From the NCBI RefSeq assembly GCF_000265365.1, contig NC_018011.1, positions 1,240,001 to 1,304,000 of the forward strand: DNA of 64,000 nucleotides, given 5' to 3'. A program made the translations under genes and the position numbers. The notes below the pieces were generated by a model that was not told the origin of the DNA, searched no databases, and saw nothing but the letters and a program-made list of their open reading frames with translations. This document shows, one piece after another, positions 7,858 to 19,341 of the stretch; within the stretch, counting starts at the first letter, position 1, and each line of letters starts with the position of its first letter. The stretch is from Alistipes finegoldii DSM 17242 (GTDB lineage Bacteria; Bacteroidota; Bacteroidia; Bacteroidales; Rikenellaceae).

Positions 7858-8823
7858 ATGATTACGCAGGACGACATATTCGGGATCACGGACGACGCGG
7901 CGTTCGAAGCCGCCGCACTGGAGGTATTCAGGCGGCAGGCGGCCGAATGCCCGCCCTATCGCGAGTATCTCGCGCTAGCCGGAGTGCAGCCCGAAGAGGT
8001 GCGAGCGGCCCGCGAAATTCCGTTCCTGCCGATCGAAATCTTCAAGACCCACGACGTCTACTGCGGCGGCACGGAGCCGGAGGCGGTCTTCACCTCGTCG
8101 GCAACAACGGGCATGACGCCGTCGCGCCACCCGATGCGCTCGCTGGCGCTTTACGAACGGACGTTCCGCGCAGCATTCCGCACGTTCTACGGCGAACCGG
8201 GGCAGTGGAGCCTCTATGCCTTGCTGCCCAATTACCTGCGCCGCAAGGGGTCGTCGCTGGTCTACATGGCCGACCGGCTGATCGCCGACTGCGGTTCGGG
8301 CGGCTTCTACTTGGACGACTACGACGCGCTGCTGACGGCCATGCAGGCCGATCCGAAGCCCAAAATCCTGCTGGGCGTAAGCTATGCACTGTGGGATCTG
8401 GCGGAGCGTTACGCCCCGAAGCTCGAAAATACGGTCATAATGGAGACGGGCGGCATGAAGGGTTACCGCGAAGAGATTCCCAAGGAGGAGTTCCACAAAA
8501 TCCTGTGCGGCGCATTCGGCGTCGGCGCGATACACTCCGAATACGGCATGGCCGAGCTGACTTCGCAGGCCTATTCGCAGGGCGGCAACCTCTTCCGCTG
8601 TCCGCCGTGGATGCGCGTCACGACCCGCGACGTGAACGATCCGTTCGATCCGCAGCCCGCGGGAACGCGCGGAGGGCTGAACATCGCCGATCTGGCGAAC
8701 TGGTGGTCGTGCGCGTTCATCCAGACGCAGGACGTGGGCCGGGTCGATGCCCGCGGAGCGTTCGTCGTCGAGGGGCGCATCGACCACAGCGACATCAGAG
8801 GATGCAACTTACTGGTACAGTGA
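7858..8823 (+). CDS. LuxE/PaaK-like acyl-protein synthetase
   Basis: 321-aa member of the acyl-protein synthetase (LuxE) branch of the adenylate-forming superfamily, expected to activate a carboxylic acid with ATP and pass it to a thiol or other acceptor. Visible: FLPIEIFKTHDVYCGG, then the P-loop-like SSATTGMTPSRH at about residues 81-92, LLGVSYALWDL, and HSEYGMAELTSQAYSQGG. It is shorter than PaaK and lacks its full C-terminal domain. A CMP-sugar synthetase follows after 53 nt, so a role in making or decorating a surface molecule is likely. The exact substrate is unknown. Confidence 0.8.
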   Translation: MITQDDIFGITDDAAFEAAALEVFRRQAAECPPYREYLALAGVQPEEVRAAREIPFLPIEIFKTHDVYCGGTEPEAVFTSSATTGMTPSRHPMRSLALYERTFRAAFRTFYGEPGQWSLYALLPNYLRRKGSSLVYMADRLIADCGSGGFYLDDYDALLTAMQADPKPKILLGVSYALWDLAERYAPKLENTVIMETGGMKGYREEIPKEEFHKILCGAFGVGAIHSEYGMAELTSQAYSQGGNLFRCPPWMRVTTRDVNDPFDPQPAGTRGGLNIADLANWWSCAFIQTQDVGRVDARGAFVVEGRIDHSDIRGCNLLVQ

Positions 8824-8876
8824 ACCTAAACGGGTTTCCGCCGCAAGGCGGGCAGGCCCCGATATAAAACCGAATT

Positions 8877-9530
8877 ATGAAAACAGCAGCATTCGTCCCC
8901 ATACGGCTCAACAGCCAGCGCGTCAGCGGCAAGAACCTGCGTCCGCTGAGCGGGTCGCCGCTCATGTGCCACATACTCCGAACGCTGACCGAGGTCGAAG
9001 GAATCGACGAGGTTTACGTCTATTGCAGCGACGAGCGGATCCGCGAATTCCTGCCCGAAGGGGTGCGGTTCCTGCGCCGCAGCGAGGAGCTGGACCGCGA
9101 CACGACGCTGGGACGGGAGATTTACGACAGCTTCACCGCCGAGGTCGAAGCCGACCTCTATGTGCTGGCGCACGCCACGTCGCCCTTTATCCGCGCCGAG
9201 ACCGTCGCGGATGCGCTCCGGAAAGTGGTTTCGGGCGAATACGACTCGGCATTCAGCGCCGAAAAGATACAGACGTTCGCATGGTACGAGGGGCGGCCGC
9301 TCAACTATTCGCCCGAAAACATCCCCCGCACGCAGACCATCGAGCCGGTGTATATCGAAACCAGCGCGTTCTTCATCTTCCCGCGGGCCTTGTGGACCGG
9401 GCGGCACCGCAGGATCGGCGACAGGCCCTACATGGCGGTAGTGGACCGCATCGAGGGGCTGGACATCGACTATCCGGAGGATTTCACGATGGCCGAGATC
9501 ATCGCCGCAAGCCGCAACCTGCCCAAATAA
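8877..9530 (+). CDS. CMP-sugar (acylneuraminate-type) cytidylyltransferase
   Basis: Transfers CMP from CTP to an acidic sugar such as a sialic, legionaminic/pseudaminic or Kdo-type acid. 217 aa. The signature PIRLNSQRVSGKNLRPL is at residues 8-24 and binds CTP; LAHATSPFIRAETV is the later active-site stretch, and VVDRIEGLDIDYPEDF is the usual C-terminal motif. It follows the LuxE-like gene on the same strand. Which sugar is used cannot be told; the motif spacing fits the NeuA-like branch rather than KdsB, but that is a judgement by eye. Confidence 0.85.
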   Translation: MKTAAFVPIRLNSQRVSGKNLRPLSGSPLMCHILRTLTEVEGIDEVYVYCSDERIREFLPEGVRFLRRSEELDRDTTLGREIYDSFTAEVEADLYVLAHATSPFIRAETVADALRKVVSGEYDSAFSAEKIQTFAWYEGRPLNYSPENIPRTQTIEPVYIETSAFFIFPRALWTGRHRRIGDRPYMAVVDRIEGLDIDYPEDFTMAEIIAASRNLPK

Positions 9531-9563
9531 ATTCCGGCGCATCTACCGGCACATCAGGCGATA

Positions 9564-9599
9564 CGAAGAAGGAGAAATTTCGATTCCTCCTTTTTCGTT
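9564..9599. terminator. Terminator between convergent genes
   Basis: AAGGAG (9569-9574) pairs with CTCCTT (9587-9592), the stem extends into an AAATTTCGATT cap with a mismatch, and T-rich sequence follows (TTTTTCGTTTT). A-rich sequence on the left may let it work for the minus strand too. Confidence 0.65.
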
Positions 9600-9612
9600 T
9601 TCATCGGGCAGC

Positions 9613-10497
9613 TCACTCCGGGTTCCGTTCGTAGGCGTCGATCATCGAACCGCGGGTGCGGTTGACGATCCGCGCACCGAGCGCGGCGGCATAGTCGCGC
9701 AGGACTTCGTGGCCGCGGAACAGTTCGGCGACTTCGGCCAGATAGTCCGCCATCGTATAGGGCACATGGGGAACCTTCTTGTAAATAGGCTGCGGCGCGG
9801 CGGCTTCCGCTCCGTCGTAATAGTGGCGGTCGATGCGGCAGAGCCGGTTCCCATCGTCCACGCAGAGTCCGTCCAACAGCGTATGGTCCACGCCGTAAAG
9901 CTCGATCCGCTTATACCCCAGCAGCAGAGCGACGTATTCGCCGACCTGCACCACCGTTCCGAAATTGGCGCTTCCCAGCCCGCGGCGGAAAAGCCAAAAT
10001 TCGAGACTTCTGAAACCGCGGTACATCTGGGTATGGAAGCGGACGATGCGGATATTGGAATTGGGCAGCGCGGCGCGGTAGTCGAAGCCTTCGGGGTTAT
10101 AGTACTGCACGTAGAGGTTCATCGGCCACGCAACCTTGCGGGCGAGCGTCGCGTAAAGCGCCCGGACGCGGTCGCGGCATGCGCTGTCACGGAAGAACAT
10201 CGGGTCGGAAAGGACGTAATACTTCGGCTTCACGACCTCGAAGCGGTCGTCTTCGGCGAAAAAATTGACAGCAAGGAAATCTTCGGTTTCGTATTCGCGG
10301 CGTTCGATCAGCCGCGGCAGGTCACCGGCCAGCGAGGGGCCGTTGCCCAGAATCACCATCGACTGCGCCGGCCGGCCGACCGTTCCGGCACGCCCGACGT
10401 AGTTGCGGAAATTCTCCTTGACTGCCATCACGGCGAAATACAACGCCGTGTCGAACGAGTTGCGGATGAAAGCGATGAGTTTCTCGGCTGCGGTCAT
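9613..10497 (-). CDS. DUF115/MptE-like protein, possible glycan enzyme
   Basis: 294 aa with ILGNGPSL at about residues 49-56, the nucleotide- or substrate-binding motif typical of the DUF115 (6-hydroxymethylpterin pyrophosphokinase MptE-like) fold, which in bacteria is often a glycosyltransferase-like or surface-polysaccharide protein. Other visible blocks are YYVLSDPMFF, GSANFGTVVQVGEYVALLLG and IELYGVDHTLLDG. No signal peptide; the N-terminus has an amphipathic or weakly hydrophobic helix. Neighbours are a CMP-sugar synthetase and a GT2 enzyme, so a job in glycan assembly is plausible. Function is inferred only. Confidence 0.7.
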   Translation of the reverse strand: MTAAEKLIAFIRNSFDTALYFAVMAVKENFRNYVGRAGTVGRPAQSMVILGNGPSLAGDLPRLIERREYETEDFLAVNFFAEDDRFEVVKPKYYVLSDPMFFRDSACRDRVRALYATLARKVAWPMNLYVQYYNPEGFDYRAALPNSNIRIVRFHTQMYRGFRSLEFWLFRRGLGSANFGTVVQVGEYVALLLGYKRIELYGVDHTLLDGLCVDDGNRLCRIDRHYYDGAEAAAPQPIYKKVPHVPYTMADYLAEVAELFRGHEVLRDYAAALGARIVNRTRGSMIDAYERNPE

Positions 10498-10630
10498 AGT
10501 GCGTTATTCGTTAATTCCCGTCCGGAACGGGAAGAGCGGAACGGGAGCGGCGGGAGGGACTCCGCGCGCATAGGGCCGGCCGGTTTCAGCCCGGAAGGTC
10601 GCCTGAAGAGTGCCGCGCACCCGTTAATTA

Positions 10631-10662
10631 TTTGCAAATGTAGCAAAAGATCGGTATCTTCG
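10631..10662 (+). promoter_or_regulatory. Promoter of the GT2 gene
   Basis: TTTG at 10631-10634 and TATCTTCG at 10655-10662 (one mismatch to TAnnTTTG), spacer 20 nt. The ATG follows 21 nt later. Confidence 0.65.
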
Positions 10663-10683
10663 CAATAAATCAAACCGCTAAAA

Positions 10684-11613
10684 ATGGCATCCGCAACCAT
10701 CTCGGTCATCATACCCCTCTACAACAAGGAACGCGAAATCGGCGACACCCTGCGTTCGGTGCTAGCCCAGACGCTGCCCCCGGCAGAGATCGTCGTCGTG
10801 GACGACGGTTCGACGGACCGCAGCGCAGAAATCGTGCGCGGCATCCGCTCGCCGCTCGTGAAACTCGTCACGCAGCCCAACGCCGGCGAATGCGCGGCCC
10901 GCAACCGCGCCATCGCCGAATCGACGGGCGACTACATCGCCCTGCTGGACGCCGACGACACGTGGGAGCCGGGATTTCTGGAGGAGATCGCCGCGATGAT
11001 CGCGGAGTTTCCGGGCTGCGGGGTCTACTCGACGGCCTTCAACATCGTCAGCCACGACGGGCGTTTCCCGGCCCGCACCCCTTCGGAACGCGGTGTGGTC
11101 GCCAACTTCTTCCGCGACTCGGCGCACCGGTACATCTCGATCCCGTCGGCCAGCGCAGTACCGCGCGCGGTCTTCGAGGCGGTGGGCGGATTCCCCGAAG
11201 GGATGAAGATCGGCGGCGACATGTATATGTGGATCAAGATCGCCCGCCGCTACGCGGTCTGCTTCTCGCCCAAGCCGCTGGCGAACTACTCGAAGGTCGC
11301 ATCGAACCGCTCGGCGTCGAGCTACACGCCCGAACGGACGCGCTATTCGTTCGAGGAACTTTACGACCCGTCGGCGCCTGAGGAATACAACGAATTCGTG
11401 GCCCGCGCGGCATTGGGCAAAGCGCTCATCATCAGCGCCAAGGGCGGCACAAAAGAGGCGGCGCGCGCGGCGGAGTTTTTCGGCTACACCAAGACCTACC
11501 GCCGCACGCTGCGCAAGGTCCGCGTCCTCAACGCCCTGCCCCGCAGCTGGCGCGCTCCGCTGATCGGGCTATACAACAGTCTGGCATGGCGCATCGCCCG
11601 CAAGGGTCTGTAA
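10684..11613 (+). CDS. Family 2 glycosyltransferase
   Basis: Inverting GT-A fold glycosyltransferase that uses a nucleotide sugar; probably acts at the inner membrane on a surface glycan. 309 aa. N-terminal SVIIPLYNKE, the nucleotide-binding VVDDGSTDRSAE, and the DxD-type motif LLDADDTWEPGFLEE near residue 90 are all present. The acceptor-binding half contains GGDMYMWIKIARRY. It has no transmembrane segment. The next gene (esterase) starts 17 nt after its stop on the same strand and may be co-transcribed. Confidence 0.9.
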   Translation: MASATISVIIPLYNKEREIGDTLRSVLAQTLPPAEIVVVDDGSTDRSAEIVRGIRSPLVKLVTQPNAGECAARNRAIAESTGDYIALLDADDTWEPGFLEEIAAMIAEFPGCGVYSTAFNIVSHDGRFPARTPSERGVVANFFRDSAHRYISIPSASAVPRAVFEAVGGFPEGMKIGGDMYMWIKIARRYAVCFSPKPLANYSKVASNRSASSYTPERTRYSFEELYDPSAPEEYNEFVARAALGKALIISAKGGTKEAARAAEFFGYTKTYRRTLRKVRVLNALPRSWRAPLIGLYNSLAWRIARKGL

Positions 11614-11630
11614 ATCGAATACTGCTGAAA

Positions 11631-12527
11631 ATGAGACACCTGCTGAAATCCGCCGCGGCAAAGGGTTTTCTTCTTACGGCCCTTCTGCTCTTCGCGGCAA
11701 GCATCTGCCGGGCGCAGTCCGTGGCGCCGGAGACCCCGGATTACATCCTGCGTTCGGGCGGCATGGAGCGCACCTACAAACTGCACCTGCCCGCCGGCCT
11801 GCCGGAGAACGCCCCGCTGGTCGTCGTCCTGCACGGCTACGGCGGCAACAACAATCCCGACCGTTTCGCCATGAACGCCACGGCCGACCGCCACGGTTTC
11901 GCCGTCTGCTACCCGCAGGGCGCGAAAGACGGACGCGGCAAGAGCTGCTGGAACGTGGGATACCCCTTTCAGGCCGACATGACCGTCGACGACGTGCGGT
12001 TCCTGACCGAGCTGGTGCGCCATTTGCAGAAAAAGCACGGACTGAGCCGGCACAACGTCTTCTGCACGGGCATGTCGAACGGCGGAGAGATGTGTTACCA
12101 GCTGGCGGCGCAGCGTCCCCGCCTGTTCGCCGCCGTGGCGCCGGTTTCGGGACTGATGCTCGACTGGCTCTACAAAGCGGACCGGAGTACGGCGCCGGTT
12201 CCGCTCTTCGAAATCCACGGCACGGAGGACAAGACCTCGGCATGGCTGGGCGATCCGCAGAACAAAGGCGGCTGGGGAGCTTATCTGCCCGTGCCGCTGG
12301 CCGTACATTACTGGGCGGCGAAGAACCGCTGCACCGTCATGCAGACCGACACGCTGCCGGCAAAGGCCCCCGGCGGCCGCACGGTGATCGCGCACCGCTT
12401 CACGGGCGGCGCTGGGGGAAGCGAGGTGTGGCTTTACGAAATCGTCGGCGGCAAACACGCGTGGGGCGAGCAGGACATCGACACGGGCGAGGAGCTGTGG
12501 AAATTCTTCAGCAGGTTCGTAAAGTAG
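11631..12527 (+). CDS. Secreted PHB-depolymerase/feruloyl-esterase-like hydrolase
   Basis: 298-aa exported alpha/beta hydrolase of the LpqC/CE1 type. Residues 1-28 form a signal peptide (KGFLLTALLLFAASICRAQ). The catalytic triad can be read: Ser in GMSNGG (about residue 147), Asp in HGTEDKT and His in GGKHAWGEQ near the end; the oxyanion region is VVLHGYGGNNN. The substrate is probably an ester on a plant or microbial polysaccharide, but that is family knowledge and the exact one is unknown. The start was taken at the ATG giving a clean signal peptide; an upstream in-frame start would overlap the GT2 gene. Confidence 0.85.
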   Translation: MRHLLKSAAAKGFLLTALLLFAASICRAQSVAPETPDYILRSGGMERTYKLHLPAGLPENAPLVVVLHGYGGNNNPDRFAMNATADRHGFAVCYPQGAKDGRGKSCWNVGYPFQADMTVDDVRFLTELVRHLQKKHGLSRHNVFCTGMSNGGEMCYQLAAQRPRLFAAVAPVSGLMLDWLYKADRSTAPVPLFEIHGTEDKTSAWLGDPQNKGGWGAYLPVPLAVHYWAAKNRCTVMQTDTLPAKAPGGRTVIAHRFTGGAGGSEVWLYEIVGGKHAWGEQDIDTGEELWKFFSRFVK

Positions 12528-12584
12528 GCGGAACGTCTCCCGCAGGGCCGAAAGAGGAGTGCTCCGAACGCGGGCGGCAATAAA

Positions 12585-12621
12585 AAATGGTTCCGGAAAA
12601 ATCCGGAACCATTTCGTTTTC
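12585..12621. terminator. Terminator between esterase and clpB
   Basis: Perfect 13-bp stem AAATGGTTCCGGA (12585-12597) with TCCGGAACCATTT (12602-12614), A-rich on the left and TCGTTTT on the right, so it can serve both convergent genes. Confidence 0.88.
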
Positions 12622-12669
12622 AGGAAGCGGCGCATCCGAGACCCCGCTCCGGCGGTCTTGCGGCCGCTC

Positions 12670-15267
<2,598 letters not shown>

Positions 15268-15272
15268 AATCG

Positions 15273-15280
15273 CAAAGTTA
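15273..15280 (-). promoter_or_regulatory. clpB -7 box TAACTTTG, 5 nt from the start codon
   Basis: On the minus strand TAACTTTG (15280 to 15273) is followed by CGATT and then the clpB ATG at 15267. No clear TTG at the usual -33 distance. The transcript would be leaderless or nearly so. Confidence 0.7.
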
Positions 15281-15591
15281 AATTTCACACGGTCCGATGG
15301 TTCGCGTCCGGGGCCGCAACCCGCGGCTTACCGCCGCGCATGCAAGTCCGACTCCCCCTCAAATCCCCGCCCGGCGGGGACTCGTCGCATTGCGACCGGA
15401 TCGCAGACGCAAACCATTCGTCATCAACATCCGCAAAACACCTGCCAACCTCATTTTTCGGTCATTGTGTCATGTTTTGTCACAACACGCTGTCAAAATG
15501 CGCCAATTTGGCGCAACGGCGGACGGGCGCGCAGGGACGGCGGAGGGGACAATTTTTAATCCCGAATTTTCAAATCTTCGCTCATATTTCT

Positions 15592-15599
15592 TATCTTTG
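15592..15599 (+). promoter_or_regulatory. dnaX -7 box TATCTTTG, 7 nt from the start codon
   Basis: TATCTTTG at 15592-15599, then seven bases, then the dnaX ATG at 15607. The -33 region is T-rich without a clear TTG. The 15281-15591 divergent gap holds nothing else I can recognise. Confidence 0.75.
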
Positions 15600-15606
15600 C
15601 GGAACT

Positions 15607-17910
15607 ATGAGTGATTTTATCGTCAGCGCACGCAAATACCGCCCCGCGACCTTCGCCTCGGTCGTCGGGCAGAAACATATTACCTCGACGCTCAAAAACG
15701 CCATCGAGCGCGCCCAGCTGGCCCATGCCTACCTCTTCTGCGGTCCCCGCGGCGTGGGAAAGACCACCTGCGCCCGCATCTTTGCAAAGGCCATCAACTG
15801 CCTGAGCCCCAACGGCGCAGAAGCCTGCAACGAGTGCGAATCGTGCCGCTCGTTCAACGAGGGCCGCTCGCTGAACATCCACGAGCTGGACGCCGCATCG
15901 AACAACTCGGTGGAGGACATCCGCACGCTGATCGAGCAGGTGCGCATCATCCCGCAGGTGGGCCGTTACTCGGTATTCATCATCGACGAGGTCCACATGC
16001 TCTCGGCCGCAGCCTTCAACGCCTTCCTCAAGACGCTCGAAGAGCCGCCCGCACACGCCATCTTCATCCTCGCGACGACCGAGAAACACAAGATCATTCC
16101 GACCATCCTCTCGCGGTGCCAGATTTACGACTTCAACCGCATCCGCGTCGAGGACAGCGTCGAATACCTCAAATACATCGCCGGGCAGGAGAACATCTCG
16201 GCCGACGAAGAGTCGCTGAACCTCATCGCGCAGAAAGCCGACGGCGGCATGCGCGACGCCCTGTCGATGTTCGACAAGGCCGTGTCGTTCTGCGGCACGA
16301 CGCTCGACTACCGCAACGTGGCCCAGACGCTCAACGTGCTGGATTACGACACCTATTTCAGCGTTACGGAGATGCTGCTCGCAGGCAACTACGTCGATGT
16401 GCTGGTCACGTTCGACACGGTGCTCTCGAAAGGCTTTTCGGGGCAGACCTTCACGGCGGGACTCAACCGCCACATGCGCGACCTGCTGATGGCCAAGCGC
16501 CCCGAAACGCTGCGGCTGATCGAAATGACCGGAACGCTGCTCGAACGATACCGGACGCAGGCGGGCGCCTGCAATGTCGAGTTCCTGTTCGGAGCCATCT
16601 CCATTCTGACGGAGCTCGACGGGAAGATCCGGCAATCGTCGAACCAGCGATTGCTCGTCGAGCTGGGCCTGATGAAGATCGCAGGACTCGGCCAAAAAAA
16701 AAATGACGATCTGACCTCCTCCGGGGAGTATTCCCTCCCCGCCCTCTCACCCCGTACGGCCGCAGGCGCGGCGGCGACTCCGACGGCTGCGGCACGACCC
16801 GCGCCGCAGCAGAGCGCGTCTACAGTTCAGGCGCAGACAGTTTCCGCGGCAGGGCAAGCGACGCCGGGTACGCCCCAGCCGGGTGCGGGAGCAACGGTGC
16901 AGGCCGCAGTTCGGCCGGAAGCAGGACAAACCGCGGTTCGACCGGACGCAGGACAGGCCGCAGCTCCACCGGCGGCAGGACAAACGGCACCGTCCGCAGT
17001 TCAGCCGGGAGCAGAACAAACGGGGCAAGGCTCTGTACGGCCGGAAGCAGGACCGGCGGCATCGGCCGGCATACCGCAGGTATCCGGATTTTCCGTACGC
17101 GGAGCTACGATGCAGACGGCGGGTCCGCAGGCAGCGGAAGTTTCCGCTCAGGACAACGCTCCGCAGGCTGCGGCAGCCGGACAAACGATACCGGGCGGAG
17201 CGGCGAATCCCGCGGCGCAAGGAGGAATGGCGAATCCGGCGATGCAGAGCGGGACACCAAACCCGACCGCGCAGGGAGGAGCGGCGGGACCGACGGTACT
17301 GGGCGGAACAGCGCATCCGACGGCACAAGGCGGAGCGGCCGTCCCGGCGGTGCAAACCGCAGGCGGAACAACCGCAGAAACGACTCCGCAGCCCGCACCG
17401 GCAAGACCCGCAGTGCAGACCGCACCGGCTCCGGCACGGCGTCCGCTCATATCGGGCGCTTCGCTCTCGGAACTGCTCGCCTCGGCGGGCAGCGATCCCG
17501 ACGAAGAGCTTTCGGACGGCGAATCGCCCGACGAAGCCGAAGCCGCAACCGTCGATCCGGAGTGCGCCGAAAAGCTGGAGCACGCCCGCAGCAGGATACT
17601 GAACCTCATCAAGGAGAAACGCCCGCGCTTCGTGCCGGCCTTCGAGCTGATGACGTTCCGCGACAACACGATCTCGGTGAGCGTGCCGACGACCGAACTG
17701 CGCGAAGAGATTCTGCGCAGTAAGACGGGAATGCTGATGCGCATCGCCGAACTGGCCGGAATAGAGGGAATGATCGAATTGGAGGTCATCGTAAACGAGG
17801 AGATACGGGCGGTGCGTCCGATCAAACTCGAAGACCGGGTACGGTACATTACGGAGAAAAACCCGCTGGTGGCGGAGCTTCGCAAGGCGCTGGATCTGGA
17901 AGTGGAATAA
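15607..17910 (+). CDS. dnaX: DNA polymerase III subunit tau (and possibly gamma)
   Basis: Clamp-loader ATPase that couples the replisome. 767 aa. N-terminal AAA+ domain with Walker A GPRGVGKTTCAR (about 45), the zinc module C-x8-C-x2-C-x2-C around 65-80, Walker B VFIIDEVHMLS and the SRC sensor. Residues about 380-614 are a low-complexity Ala/Gln/Pro/Gly linker with degenerate repeats (GGAANP, TAQGGAA). The tail from about residue 645 is the conserved Bacteroidetes C-terminal domain (EKRPRFVPAFEL). A run of ten A at codons 363-366 allows a -1 shift straight to TGA, giving a product of about 366 aa like E. coli gamma. The start was set by homology and the promoter; the frame is open far upstream across the clpB antisense. 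Confidence 0.95.
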   Translation: MSDFIVSARKYRPATFASVVGQKHITSTLKNAIERAQLAHAYLFCGPRGVGKTTCARIFAKAINCLSPNGAEACNECESCRSFNEGRSLNIHELDAASNNSVEDIRTLIEQVRIIPQVGRYSVFIIDEVHMLSAAAFNAFLKTLEEPPAHAIFILATTEKHKIIPTILSRCQIYDFNRIRVEDSVEYLKYIAGQENISADEESLNLIAQKADGGMRDALSMFDKAVSFCGTTLDYRNVAQTLNVLDYDTYFSVTEMLLAGNYVDVLVTFDTVLSKGFSGQTFTAGLNRHMRDLLMAKRPETLRLIEMTGTLLERYRTQAGACNVEFLFGAISILTELDGKIRQSSNQRLLVELGLMKIAGLGQKKNDDLTSSGEYSLPALSPRTAAGAAATPTAAARPAPQQSASTVQAQTVSAAGQATPGTPQPGAGATVQAAVRPEAGQTAVRPDAGQAAAPPAAGQTAPSAVQPGAEQTGQGSVRPEAGPAASAGIPQVSGFSVRGATMQTAGPQAAEVSAQDNAPQAAAAGQTIPGGAANPAAQGGMANPAMQSGTPNPTAQGGAAGPTVLGGTAHPTAQGGAAVPAVQTAGGTTAETTPQPAPARPAVQTAPAPARRPLISGASLSELLASAGSDPDEELSDGESPDEAEAATVDPECAEKLEHARSRILNLIKEKRPRFVPAFELMTFRDNTISVSVPTTELREEILRSKTGMLMRIAELAGIEGMIELEVIVNEEIRAVRPIKLEDRVRYITEKNPLVAELRKALDLEVE
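16694..16740 (+). promoter_or_regulatory. Slippery A10 run and hairpin in dnaX
   Basis: Ten A at 16694-16703 followed by TGACG. In frame 0 it reads CAA AAA AAA AAT GAC; one base back, AAA AAA AAA TGA stops at 16704-16706. A GGGGAG/CTCCCC hairpin (16723-16728 with 16735-16740) lies about 20 nt downstream. E. coli dnaX uses -1 ribosomal frameshifting and Thermus dnaX uses transcription slippage on A9 to make gamma; either could act here. Confidence 0.7.
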
Positions 17911-18041
17911 CGCACCCGACTTACGGCGCACGCCGCAGAACGGGTTCAGGCGAACGGCCGCAGACGGAGGCGCATGCAGACCGCCGGCACGACCGGCCGG
18001 ACGCCGGACAATATTGATAATCAAGACAAAGAAACAATAAA

Positions 18042-19340
18042 ATGGCAACAAAGAATTTCATCGAAGAACTCGAATGGCGCGGCATGATCCACACGATCAT
18101 GCCCGGCGCAAAGGAACAACTCGAAAAAGAGATGACGACGGCCTATCTGGGCATCGACCCCACGGCCGACTCACTGCATATCGGACATCTGGTGGGCGTG
18201 ATGATCCTCAAGCATTTCCAGATGTGCGGCCACCGTCCGCTGGCGCTCATAGGCGGCGCGACGGGCATGATCGGAGACCCCAGCGGCAAGTCGCAGGAGC
18301 GCAACCTGCTCGACGAGCCGACGCTCCGCCACAATCAGGAGGCGATCAAGCGGCAGCTCGCCAAACTGCTCGACTTCGAGTCGGACGCGCCGAATGCCGC
18401 CGTGCTGGTCAACAACTACGACTGGATGAAGGACATCTCGTTCCTCGAATTCATCCGCGACATCGGCAAGTGCATCACCGTCAACTACATGATGGCTAAA
18501 GACTCGGTCAAGAAGCGTTTCAGCGGCGAGGGCGACGGCATGTCGTTCACCGAATTCACCTACCAGCTGGTACAGGGCTTCGACTTCCTGCACCTCTACC
18601 AGACGATGAACTGCAAGGTGCAGCTGGGCGGCGCCGACCAGTGGGGCAACATCACCACCGGTACGGAGCTGATCCGCCGCAAGCTGGGCAGCGAAGCCGA
18701 GGCGTTCGCCATCACCTGCCCGCTCATCACCAAGGCCGACGGCACGAAGTTCGGCAAGACCGAGAGCGGCAACGTATGGCTCGACCCGCGCTACACCTCG
18801 CCCTACAAGTTCTACCAGTTCTGGCTCAACGTCAGCGACGAGGACGCCAAGCGTTACATCCGCATCTTCACGCTGCTGGACCGCGAGACCGTCGAGGCGC
18901 TGACCGCCGAACATGAAGCGGCGCCCCACCTGCGCATACTGCAGAAGCGGCTGGCGCAGGAGATCACCACGATGATCCACTCCAAGGAGGAGTACGAAAA
19001 GGCCGTCGAGGCTTCGGCGATCCTCTTCGGCGGATCGACCTCGGAGGCGCTGCGCAAACTCGACGAAGAGACACTGCTGCAGGTGTTCGAGGGCGTGCCG
19101 CAGTTCCGCATCGCCCGCGCCGAGCTGGGGCTGCCGTTCGTGGACCTCTGCGCCGAGAAGGCGCAGGTCTTCCCCTCGAAGGGCGAATGCCGCAAGATGG
19201 TGCAGGGCGGCGGCGTGTCGCTCAACAAGGAGAAGGTCGCCGACGCGGCGCGCGAGGTGACCGAAGCGGACCTGATCGCCGGCAAGTACCTGCTGGTGCA
19301 GAAGGGCAAGAAGAATTACTTCCTCCTGATCGCCGAATAA
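18042..19340 (+). CDS. tyrS: Tyrosine-tRNA ligase
   Basis: Class I synthetase charging tRNA-Tyr. 432 aa, normal. The HIGH signature is DSLHIGHLVG (about residues 45-54), the KMSKS-equivalent loop is KFGKTESG (about 234), and the C-terminal S4-like RNA-binding domain contains PSKGECRKMVQGGGVSLN. It starts 131 nt after dnaX; that gap has no clear promoter or terminator, so it could be read from dnaX. folB starts one base after its stop. Confidence 0.97.
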   Translation: MATKNFIEELEWRGMIHTIMPGAKEQLEKEMTTAYLGIDPTADSLHIGHLVGVMILKHFQMCGHRPLALIGGATGMIGDPSGKSQERNLLDEPTLRHNQEAIKRQLAKLLDFESDAPNAAVLVNNYDWMKDISFLEFIRDIGKCITVNYMMAKDSVKKRFSGEGDGMSFTEFTYQLVQGFDFLHLYQTMNCKVQLGGADQWGNITTGTELIRRKLGSEAEAFAITCPLITKADGTKFGKTESGNVWLDPRYTSPYKFYQFWLNVSDEDAKRYIRIFTLLDRETVEALTAEHEAAPHLRILQKRLAQEITTMIHSKEEYEKAVEASAILFGGSTSEALRKLDEETLLQVFEGVPQFRIARAELGLPFVDLCAEKAQVFPSKGECRKMVQGGGVSLNKEKVADAAREVTEADLIAGKYLLVQKGKKNYFLLIAE

Positions 19341-19341
19341 G

